Assembly (NCBI GenBank): GCA_036503065.1
Contig: DASXXM010000630.1
Coordinates: forward strand, 1-11,742
Source: DATEPR01 sp036503065
GTDB taxonomy: Bacteria > Actinomycetota > Actinomycetes > Mycobacteriales > Pseudonocardiaceae
DNA length: 11,742 bases
Direction of reading: 5' to 3'
The notes under the pieces are model-generated. The model saw nothing but the letters and a program-made list of their open reading frames with translations, was not told the DNA's origin and did no database searches. Every line of letters starts with the position of its first letter. The stretch's first letter is position 1. A program made the position numbers and the translations under genes. Below are positions 6,771 through 11,742 of the stretch, in pieces.

Positions 6771-6784
6771 GACTTGCACAAGTC
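6771..6784. promoter_or_regulatory. Palindromic operator-like site GACTTG-CA-CAAGTC
   Basis: Six-base arms are perfectly inverted around CA. A second, imperfect copy of the left arm and centre (GACTTGCGCA) begins 25 bp further on, at 6796. The site lies in the divergent region between the PLP enzyme and the NHLM-like gene, 67 bp from the former start codon. The binding protein is unknown. Confidence 0.35.
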
Positions 6785-6934
6785 CTGCTCGGCTTGACTT
6801 GCGCAGTGACTCGCATGGCGACTTCTTCGATTGTGCTCGACCCGGTGCGCACCGTGGCCACGTGTTGTGCCATCGCTTCCGGTTGACCGGCACAGCCGAC
6901 ACTATTTTCCCAGGTAGCGGGGGAAATCCAAACG

Positions 6935-6982
6935 ATGCGTGTCGGCAGGGAGGTGCGGTGGTGCGCGGCTCTGGCAGGCTGA
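6935..6982 (+). CDS. Possible 15-residue leader ORF
   Basis: The ATG at 6935 follows GGGGGA (6919-6924) by 10 nt and encodes MRVGREVRWCAALAG before TGA. The TGA shares its last base with the ATG of the next small ORF (TGATG arrangement). Nothing in the peptide is recognised. It could be a leader peptide or chance. Confidence 0.2.
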   Translation: MRVGREVRWCAALAG

Positions 6983-7137
6983 TGAGAGTCCCAGATGAGC
7001 GTCGGCTGGCCGGCGCCCGGATGCGGCCTTTCGGCGATGTCCGTCTTCTGTCACTGGACGTGTCCCGGGCCCAGGGCCTACACCAGGATCTACCGACGAG
7101 CCGTGCGCACCGCGGGCGGTCGGGCGGGGAGGAGTGA
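6982..7137 (+). CDS. Possible 51-residue ORF of unknown function
   Basis: The ATG at 6982 overlaps the stop of the 15-residue ORF by one base. The ORF runs to TGA at 7135-7137, five bases before the ATG of the NHLM-like gene, so a translational-coupling chain is possible. The peptide is Arg-rich with an acidic end and has no motif I recognise; about three quarters of its codons end in G or C, less than true genes here. A RiPP precursor role was considered because of the downstream gene. It lacks an NHLP-type leader and a Gly-Gly or Cys-rich core, so I do not claim it. Confidence 0.22.
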   Translation: MRVPDERRLAGARMRPFGDVRLLSLDVSRAQGLHQDLPTSRAHRGRSGGEE

Positions 7138-7142
7138 CGCCC

Positions 7143-7988
7143 ATGCACGTGCCGTCCGCGTACCGGCATGAAGCCGACATCGCACTGTTGACCGGGCTCA
7201 CCGCGGACGCGCCGGAGTCCGTGCCGGTCCTGCTGGACGGCCGCCAGTCCGCCTACCTCGTCTCGCACGGCGACGCGGACCTGTACGCGATGCGCAGGAC
7301 GGGCTTCCCGCAGCCGCTGATCGCCGGCACGCTCCTGACCCGGATCGAGCAGGGCACGGTGTTGCCGAGCTCGACCGTGCTCGGCGCGTGGCAGCTCGTA
7401 CTGGCGCCGTTGCCCGGCACCCGGATCCGGCCGCTGCGCACCGGCAGGTTGCGACAACTCCGCTTCGGCGGCCCCGCGGACTGCGACGGGCCAGCGGCCC
7501 AACTGGTCCCGCCGCCCAGGGCGATTTCCGCGCCGGCCGCCGCACTGGCCAGGGGCCTGGACGCCGGGCTGCTCGCGATCGCCGACGCGCTGCGCGTCGG
7601 CGGCCCGCCGAGCGACGCGGCGTCACTGTCCGGCACCGAACTCGTGTCGCTGGCCGCCGGCTGCGCGCTGGCCGGCGACGGCCAGGTGTCGTGGCTGCGG
7701 GTGGCAGGCGGGCACATCCGGCGCAACGGGGACCACGGGGCCGTGTTCGGCGGCCCGGAGCCCGCGCTGCTGGCCGGCCGGGACTGGATCGTCGCGGACG
7801 GGCCGTGCACGGTCGAGTCCGTGCGCACCGCCGCACTGCTCGTCGCGGGCCAGCTGCCCGCCGCGATCGACCACCACACCGTGCTGACCCTGCGCACCAT
7901 CGAACAACTGCTGATCGGGGGCGAGCCCCCTGGCTCGCCCCCGACCTGGCCGCCGCCTCAGCGTCCCCCAAGGCGCGGCCGGCGTTAG
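7143..7988 (+). CDS. Orphan N-terminal-type domain of NHLM RiPP-export ABC transporter
   Basis: This 281-residue protein has strongly coding third-position GC. Its pattern resembles the N-terminal accessory region of the NHLM bacteriocin-system ABC transporter ATP-binding protein. YLVSHGDADLYAM (38-50) looks like the xWxVxSGxVDVF opening, LVLAPLPGTRIRPL (85-98) like the PGTRLRRL strand. VSWLRVAGGHIRRNG (about 182-196) and GRDWIVADG (about 212-220) look like the second half. In the transporters this region precedes the membrane and ATPase domains; here neither exists, and DNA after the stop belongs to the antisense MerR gene. The last 23 residues are Pro/Arg-rich and encoded by a perfect hairpin. 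ATG 7143 is chosen, with GGAGGAG about 6-8 nt upstream; a GTG at 7134 is an alternative. It could be a regulatory or decoy subunit, or a truncated remnant. The assignment rests on remembered family sequence. Confidence 0.6.
   Translation: MHVPSAYRHEADIALLTGLTADAPESVPVLLDGRQSAYLVSHGDADLYAMRRTGFPQPLIAGTLLTRIEQGTVLPSSTVLGAWQLVLAPLPGTRIRPLRTGRLRQLRFGGPADCDGPAAQLVPPPRAISAPAAALARGLDAGLLAIADALRVGGPPSDAASLSGTELVSLAAGCALAGDGQVSWLRVAGGHIRRNGDHGAVFGGPEPALLAGRDWIVADGPCTVESVRTAALLVAGQLPAAIDHHTVLTLRTIEQLLIGGEPPGSPPTWPPPQRPPRRGRR
7917..7942. terminator. Perfect 11-bp hairpin, possible bidirectional terminator
   Basis: GGGGGCGAGCC (7917-7927) and GGCTCGCCCCC (7932-7942) are exact reverse complements around a CCCT loop. 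It lies between the convergent NHLM-like and MerR genes, but inside the 3' coding end of the former, encoding residues 259-267. No T-tract follows on either strand, so termination is inferred from stem strength and location. Confidence 0.5.
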
Positions 7989-8773
7989 CAGCTCGCGGCG
8001 ATCTCGCGGATCCCGTTGTCGTCGTCGAACTCGAAGTCGGCCGAGTCACCGTCGGCCACCAGTTGCGGCACGCACGTGCGCGCACGGTTCTCCACCGCGA
8101 TCCGCAGCACCTCGGACAGCACGTTGACCAGCCCCTGGGTCAGCGCGGCGGAATCGGCGTCCAGCGCGTCGTCGGATCGGCCACGCCCCCCGTCGACGGC
8201 CCCCGGCCGCAACGCGAGCAGCCGGGCGCCCGCCGCCTCGACGAGGTGCTGCGCCGTGCCCTGGGTGCTGTCCAGCAGTTCGGACAGCAGGCGCAGCGCG
8301 GCGATCGGGCTCAGCCCGATCCGGTGCAGGTCCAGCGCGGACAACAGCGCCCGCGGCCGAACCACCCGCACCACCCCGTCGTCGGTGCGGCCGACGACGC
8401 CGTGCCGCGTGAGCGCGTACAACAGCGCCGGATGGTCCGACTCGACCCGGCCGATCAGCAGTTCCAGCGTGGTGCCGCCCCGGTCGGACCGGTGCGTGCC
8501 GAGCATCGCCTCGATGGACACCAGATTGAAACCCTGGCGCTGCAAGCCTTTGATCGTCTCGAGCCGCCGCACGTGCGACTCGTCGTAGTAGGCGACGCGG
8601 CCGCGCCGGACCGGCGGCGGCAACAGCTTTCGTGCCTGGTGCGCCCGAATGTTGCGAGGCGACATACCGACTTTGCGCGACAACTCCTCGACCGTGTACC
8701 CCCGATCGGCCTCGCCCGCGACCAGACCACCGATGCTGCGTGGTTCGAGTGTCGGCGTGTTGCGCTGCGGCAT
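7985..8773 (-). CDS. MerR-family transcriptional regulator
   Basis: This 262-residue protein has an N-terminal winged helix of the MerR type. YTVEELSRKVGMSPRNIRAHQARKLLPPP (26-54) holds the helix-turn-helix, followed by the wing RRGRVAYYDESHVRRLETIKGLQRQGFNLVSIEAML. A 25-residue extension precedes the domain. The C-terminal ~160 residues form a long helical effector region without a Cys/His metal cluster, so it is not a mercury-, zinc- or copper-type sensor; the ligand is unknown. ATG 8773 is chosen because GGAGGGG lies 7 nt upstream, and the long open frame before it is low-quality. It is divergent from the XRE-STAND-TPR gene. The intergenic region carries a 9-bp inverted repeat that may be its operator. 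Its stop overlaps the convergent NHLM-like gene by 4 bp. Confidence 0.9.
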   Translation of the reverse strand: MPQRNTPTLEPRSIGGLVAGEADRGYTVEELSRKVGMSPRNIRAHQARKLLPPPVRRGRVAYYDESHVRRLETIKGLQRQGFNLVSIEAMLGTHRSDRGGTTLELLIGRVESDHPALLYALTRHGVVGRTDDGVVRVVRPRALLSALDLHRIGLSPIAALRLLSELLDSTQGTAQHLVEAAGARLLALRPGAVDGGRGRSDDALDADSAALTQGLVNVLSEVLRIAVENRARTCVPQLVADGDSADFEFDDDNGIREIAASC

Positions 8774-8944
8774 ATCGGATCCCCTCCGTCCCAACGTCTT
8801 CGGATCCTCAAGGCGAGCCTTGGCCGCGCCCACCCGGCGCGTCGAGGTGTTGCCCGTCGCCCGTGCCGGAATGGGAAACGGGAAACGGTGGCGCGGTGCG
8901 CCGAGTGACCGGTTCGCCCGACTGTCGGTAGCGCTGTGCGATCG

Positions 8945-8981
8945 CGTGAATACAAACACGCAGGTAGGTGCGGTATTCACG
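8945..8981. promoter_or_regulatory. 9-bp inverted repeat CGTGAATAC-N19-GTATTCACG
   Basis: The arms at 8945-8953 and 8973-8981 are exact reverse complements separated by 19 bp, in AT-richer DNA than its surroundings. The repeat is 134 bp from the STAND start and 172 bp from the MerR start. It is probably a paired-half-site operator for a dimeric regulator, plausibly the adjacent MerR or the XRE protein. The right arm is about 35 bp upstream of a TACCCT -10-like box (9017-9022). Confidence 0.5.
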
Positions 8982-9016
8982 GTGGTCGTTGCTCTGTTTG
9001 GCCCCTTCGGGTCGGC

Positions 9017-9085
9017 TACCCTGTGGGTACGGTGATCGAGCGTTCACTGGGGAAAGCTTTCCGAGTGCTCCCGTCTGGTGGGAGC
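9017..9085 (+). promoter_or_regulatory. Possible -10 box and structured leader of the STAND gene
   Basis: TACCCT (9017-9022) is a good actinobacterial -10 hexamer, although the -35 region is poor. It is embedded in TACCC-TGT-GGGTA. Downstream are the palindrome GGAAAGCTTTCC (9051-9062) and a hairpin GCTCCC-N7-GGGAGC (9067-9085), ending 12-15 nt before the AGGGGAGG ribosome binding site. Confidence 0.35.
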
Positions 9086-9114
9086 CCGTGTCGAGAAAGG
9101 GGAGGCCAGGTCAG

Positions 9115-11445
9115 GTGGACGAATCGCAGGCCGTCGGCAAATCCGGCGTATCGTCCCCGACCTTCGGGGAGCGCCTGCGTACCCTGCGCACCGAACGTGG
9201 CCTTTCCCTGTCCGACCTTTCGGTGCTCGTGCATTACAGCAAGGGATACCTGAGCAAGGTCGAAACCGGGGACAAACCGCCAACGGTGCAGCTCGCCCGG
9301 GGCTGTGACAAGGCACTGGGCGCGCAGGGCGGCCTGCTGCGACTGCTGATCGCCGCGCCCAATGGTCCTGCCGCGCCAGCGGGTCCGCGCGCCAGCCGGG
9401 TGCCGGCGGTGCGCTGGGAGCCGGCCCACCGGCCGGCGCAACTGCCCGCCGCGGTCGCGGATTTCACCGGTCGGGGCTTCGAAATCGGCCAACTGGACGC
9501 CATGCTCGCCAATCGTACCCAAGGCGGCATGCTGATCGCGTTGATCGAAGGGCTCGGCGGGATCGGTAAAACGGCACTCGCGTTGCACTGGGCACACAAA
9601 CTGCGCGCACGCTTCCCTGATGGCGCGTTGTTCACCGATCTGCGCGGCTATCACCCAACTGGCGTATCGGCGCACCCGTCGGACGTACTCGCCGGATTCC
9701 TGCTCTCACTCGGCGTCGCGCCGGAGGCCATTCCGCCGGACATCGGCGCGCGTTCGGCGTTGTTCCGCAGCGTCATCGACGGCAAGCGGATGCTGTTGTT
9801 GTTGGACGACGCCAGCGACGCTGAACAGGTCGAACCGCTGCTGCCCGGCTCGGCGGGCTGCCTGGTGCTGGTGACCAGCCGCGCCCGGCTGTCCGGCCTC
9901 GTCGTCCGACACGGCGCCCGCAGACTCTGCCTTTCCGGGCTGCCCGATCGGGAAGCGCTCGCGCTCATCGGCGGCATCGTCGGCGAACTCCGGGTGACCG
10001 CGGAGCCACGAGCCGCGGCCGAACTGGTCGCCCGGTGCGCGAACCTCCCGCTGGCACTGCGGATCGTCGCCGACCGCGCCGCGGGCCGCCCCGGCCGCCC
10101 GTTGGCCGACCTGGTGAGCGAACTGCGGTCGGAGAGCGACCGGCTCGACGCGCTGTCGATGAGCGGCGACGAGGCCACCGCCGTGCGCGGAGTCTTCTCC
10201 TGGTCCTACCGGGCCCTGCCCGACGACGCGGCACGGACGTTCCGGTTGTTGAGCCTGTATCCGGGCCTGGAGCCCAGTGTGCCGGCGACCGCCGCGATCC
10301 TGGGCACCACGCTGTCGGCCACCCGACGTCTGCTGGACAGCCTGGCGGCCGTGCACCTGGTCGAGGAGAGCGGCCGCGAGGGCTACCGACTGCACGAGCT
10401 GGTCCGGCTCTACGCGGCCGAACGCGCACACGACGAGGACTCCGACACCGAGACGAACGACGCCGTGCGCCGGTTGATCACCTGGTACGTGCACACCGCG
10501 GAAGCGGCGGACCGGGTGCTGCTGCCGCAACGCCGCCGCCAGCCCCTTGACCCGGCACCCGAAGTGACACCGCTGGAGTTCGCCGACCACGCCACGGCAA
10601 TGGCCTGGTGCGAGGCGGAACGGCCGACCATCGTCCGCCTGACCCACGACGCCGCGCAGCGCGGCATGCACGATCTGGCATGGCGCCTGCCGACCACGTT
10701 GTGGGGTTTCCTGTCGCTGCGCAACCACTGGACCGACCTGATCAACACCCACCAGGTCGCGCTGGCGTCCTCGCGGGCGCTCGGCGACCGGCGCGGTCAG
10801 GCCATCGTGCTGAACAACCTCGGCGTGGCCAAGGCGAACGTCGGCAGGCCCGATCACGCGCACACCCTGTTGTGCCAGGCACTCGCCCTGCGCAAGGAGG
10901 TCGGCGACACGTGGGGGCTGGCCGCCGTGTCCAACAACCTCGGTTCGCTGCACCGCAGCCGGGGCGAGTTCAACACCGCGGTCGCCCACCACGACCGGGC
11001 CATCATGCTGTTCCGCCAGTCCGGCGACAAATGCGGCGAGGGCCAGGCGCTGAACGCCCTTGGCAGTGCCTGCCTGTCGCTGGGCCGGCTCTCCGACGCG
11101 ATCAGCTACTACCAGCGGGCCCTGGGCGTACTGTCCGAAGTGGGCGATCTGCTCGGCCAGGCCGAGACGCTGGACAGCCTGGGCAGCGCCTACCAGGTGC
11201 TCTCCGACTACGACGCCGCCGTCGACTGCCATCTGCGCGCCGTGCTGATGTTCCGCGAACTCGGCGACCGCAGCGGCGAGGCCGGTGGCCTGGACAATCT
11301 GGGCCTGGCGCTGGCCGGCGACGGCGCCGGTGCGCTCGCCCGGGATTCCTGGCAGCACGCCCTGGCCTTGTTCGAGCAGGTCGATCCGGTTCGTGCCGGT
11401 CAGGTGCGGGCGCGGTTGGCTGGTACGGACGTCGCGGCCAGCTGA
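9115..11445 (+). CDS. XRE-type HTH, NB-ARC (STAND) NTPase, TPR regulator
   Basis: This 776-residue protein is probably a cytoplasmic signal-integrating transcription regulator. An XRE helix-turn-helix spans residues 17-75 (FGERLRTLRTERGLSLSDLS, HYSKGYLSKVETG). A STAND/NB-ARC ATPase follows, with Walker A GLGGIGKT (146-153), Walker B MLLLLDD (226-232), sensor VTSR (253-256) and the GLPLA-like CANLPLAL (308-315). A winged-helix region (WSYRALPDDAARTFRLLSLYPG) links to about five TPRs from residue 563 to about 760, spaced 40 residues apart (NNLGxxxxxxGxxxxAxxxxxxAL). The SARP/BTAD domain of AfsR is absent; this is the XRE-NB-ARC-TPR class common in actinomycetes. The GTG at 9115 is chosen, with AGGGGAGG about 9 nt upstream, so the HTH is near the N-terminus. 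It is divergent from MerR. Target genes and the TPR ligand are unknown. Confidence 0.92.
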   Translation: MDESQAVGKSGVSSPTFGERLRTLRTERGLSLSDLSVLVHYSKGYLSKVETGDKPPTVQLARGCDKALGAQGGLLRLLIAAPNGPAAPAGPRASRVPAVRWEPAHRPAQLPAAVADFTGRGFEIGQLDAMLANRTQGGMLIALIEGLGGIGKTALALHWAHKLRARFPDGALFTDLRGYHPTGVSAHPSDVLAGFLLSLGVAPEAIPPDIGARSALFRSVIDGKRMLLLLDDASDAEQVEPLLPGSAGCLVLVTSRARLSGLVVRHGARRLCLSGLPDREALALIGGIVGELRVTAEPRAAAELVARCANLPLALRIVADRAAGRPGRPLADLVSELRSESDRLDALSMSGDEATAVRGVFSWSYRALPDDAARTFRLLSLYPGLEPSVPATAAILGTTLSATRRLLDSLAAVHLVEESGREGYRLHELVRLYAAERAHDEDSDTETNDAVRRLITWYVHTAEAADRVLLPQRRRQPLDPAPEVTPLEFADHATAMAWCEAERPTIVRLTHDAAQRGMHDLAWRLPTTLWGFLSLRNHWTDLINTHQVALASSRALGDRRGQAIVLNNLGVAKANVGRPDHAHTLLCQALALRKEVGDTWGLAAVSNNLGSLHRSRGEFNTAVAHHDRAIMLFRQSGDKCGEGQALNALGSACLSLGRLSDAISYYQRALGVLSEVGDLLGQAETLDSLGSAYQVLSDYDAAVDCHLRAVLMFRELGDRSGEAGGLDNLGLALAGDGAGALARDSWQHALALFEQVDPVRAGQVRARLAGTDVAAS

Positions 11446-11455
11446 AGCACAGCTG
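11439..11455 (+). repeat. CAGCTG-N5-CAGCTG repeat over the STAND stop codon
   Basis: Two CAGCTG copies (11439-11444 and 11450-11455) could form a 6-bp stem with a 5-nt loop overlapping the TGA. No T-tract follows, so a terminator role is weakly supported. Confidence 0.2.
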
Positions 11456-11460
11456 TGCCG

Positions 11461-11649
11461 ATGTCGGCGCCGTGCGCGGTCACGGTGCTGCCCACCATCC
11501 CGGCCGGCGACATCGTGCGGCGGCTGGTGCCGGGCAACGTCACCGAGGCCGAGGCGTGCACTGCTTGGTCGGTGTCGTTGCTCGGGGGCGTTGGGCGGGT
11601 GCGGCCTCCGTTCCGTTGGGCGGGTGGGGTGTCCGTTCATGCCGTGTGA
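11461..11649 (+). CDS. Possible 62-residue ORF of unknown function
   Basis: The ATG is 15 nt after the STAND stop, without a ribosome binding site (a GTG at 11455 is in frame). The first 33 codons all end in G or C, as in the real genes here, and encode peptide beginning MSAPCAVTVLPTIPAGDIVRRL and containing VTEAEACTAW. After that, codon quality falls and the sequence becomes G/T-rich, ending HAV. I recognise no family. It may be the remnant of a larger gene rather than a functional small protein. Confidence 0.28.
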   Translation: MSAPCAVTVLPTIPAGDIVRRLVPGNVTEAEACTAWSVSLLGGVGRVRPPFRWAGGVSVHAV

Positions 11650-11742
11650 TCGAGGTCGGCGGTTGCGGGCGGTCGGGTGGTCGCGAGCGGGGGCTGCTCT
11701 TTCATCGCTGAACGAACGGTACCGGGTGATTTGATCCCGGAT
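11650..11742. other. Right edge, noncoding as far as seen
   Basis: No convincing gene is visible. A weak hairpin CCGGG (11722-11726) with CCCGG (11736-11740) and a 9-nt loop is present near the end, possibly a terminator for the STAND transcript. Confidence 0.3.

Larger units (their letters stand above)
6705..7142. other. 438-bp divergent intergenic region, no confident gene
   Basis: This stretch has lower third-position GC in every frame than the neighbouring genes, so the long frame that spans most of it is not convincing. It holds the palindrome at 6771-6784, two tiny coupled ORFs (6935-6982 and 6982-7137) and the GGAGGAG ribosome binding site (7131-7137 region) of the gene at 7143. A TTGACC (6883-6888) is present but no -10 box at suitable spacing. 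Confidence 0.5.
8774..9114. other. 341-bp divergent regulatory region between MerR and STAND genes
   Basis: No gene is supported here. It contains, from left to right, two TCGGATCC copies 25 bp apart (8775-8782 and 8800-8807), AAGGC-GA-GCCTT (8810-8821), a tandem GGGAAAC pair (8873-8886) and the long inverted repeat at 8945-8981. After these come TACCC-TGT-GGGTA (9017-9029), GGAAAGCTTTCC (9051-9062) and the GCTCCC/GGGAGC hairpin (9067-9085). It should hold promoters for both flanking genes. Confidence 0.55.

Noticed and set aside
4626..6797. Very long open frame on the plus strand (723 codons)
   Set aside because: It is out of frame with the recognisable beta-propeller protein and then antisense to the PLP enzyme; low-complexity composition.
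4600..6873. Very long open frame on the minus strand (757 codons)
   Set aside because: It runs antisense across the glycosidase-like gene and out of frame through the PLP gene; the translation is Arg/Gly/Ala-rich with no domain, a typical GC-rich shadow frame.
6883..6908. TTGACC with TATTTT as a promoter for the rightward small ORFs
   Set aside because: The spacer is only 14 nt, too short for a sigma-70-type promoter.
6757..7137. 126-codon frame with GTG start in the intergenic region
   Set aside because: Third-position GC in the first half is far lower than in real genes here; only the short coupled ORF at its end was kept as a weak candidate.
6705..7502. Upstream extension of the PLP enzyme gene to a start at 7502
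   Set aside because: The extra 266 residues are unlike the family, and the homologous N-terminus begins at the ATG at 6704.
8774..8980. 69-residue N-terminal extension of the MerR protein
   Set aside because: The ATG at 8773 has a strong ribosome binding site (GGAGGGG, 7 nt), and the extension would cover the regulatory inverted repeat.
8968..9114. 49-residue N-terminal extension of the XRE-STAND protein
   Set aside because: The GTG at 9115 has a good ribosome binding site and places the HTH at the usual distance from the N-terminus.
9706..11640. 644-codon frame antisense to the STAND-TPR gene
   Set aside because: Low-complexity translation with no recognisable motif, whereas the opposite strand encodes clear HTH, Walker and TPR motifs.
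1..11742. CRISPR arrays, tRNA/rRNA genes, insertion sequences, complete RiPP cluster
   Set aside because: I saw no regularly spaced repeats, no cloverleaf-like gene, no transposase or terminal inverted repeats, and no RiPP-modifying enzyme or full exporter.

Overview
The window is very GC-rich with strong G/C bias at third codon positions. It carries a mycothiol-dependent enzyme, a type I pantothenate kinase and an XRE-STAND-TPR regulator. Together these suggest an actinomycete, probably of the Pseudonocardiales type (Amycolatopsis, Kutzneria, Saccharothrix and relatives); genus and species cannot be fixed from the sequence alone. I see no rRNA, tRNA, CRISPR array, insertion sequence or integrase.

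Left part (1-2534): two leftward genes come first, a YbaK-type aminoacyl-tRNA deacylase-like protein (521-1036) followed 2 nt later by a GNAT acetyltransferase that runs off the left edge. Divergent from them is a rightward operon of a SAV_6107-type HEPN protein (1295-1753) and a maleylpyruvate-isomerase-family mycothiol-dependent enzyme (1746-2534, 8-nt overlap). Upstream of the operon lies a promoter (TTGAAG-17-TATCCT), a perfect palindromic actinobacterial LexA box (TCGAAC-N4-GTTCGA, 1166-1181) and a strong leader hairpin. The operon therefore looks DNA-damage inducible.

Middle part (2548-6704): leftward coaA (3593-4519) is followed by a TIR-domain protein (2548-3555). The TIR gene has a local GC drop and a likely leaderless start. 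Divergent from coaA is a secreted beta-propeller glycosidase-like protein (4642-5754) with its own promoter. It converges, overlapping by 10 bp, on a leftward fold-type II PLP enzyme of the threonine dehydratase/serine racemase family (5745-6704).

Right part (6705-11742): a 438-bp leader region contains a palindromic operator-like site and two tiny coupled ORFs. It leads into a 281-residue protein that resembles only the N-terminal accessory region of NHLM-type RiPP export ABC transporters; no transporter membrane or ATPase domain is present. Its end overlaps a convergent MerR-family regulator (7985-8773), and an 11-bp perfect hairpin lies inside its 3' coding end. Divergent from the MerR gene is a 776-residue XRE-NB-ARC-TPR regulator (9115-11445). 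The 341-bp shared intergenic region carries a 9-bp inverted repeat with a 19-bp spacer and further palindromes. The last 300 bp hold only a doubtful small ORF.

The two parts most worth a second look are the LexA-box-controlled HEPN/mycothiol-enzyme operon and the orphan NHLM-like gene beside the MerR and STAND regulators.
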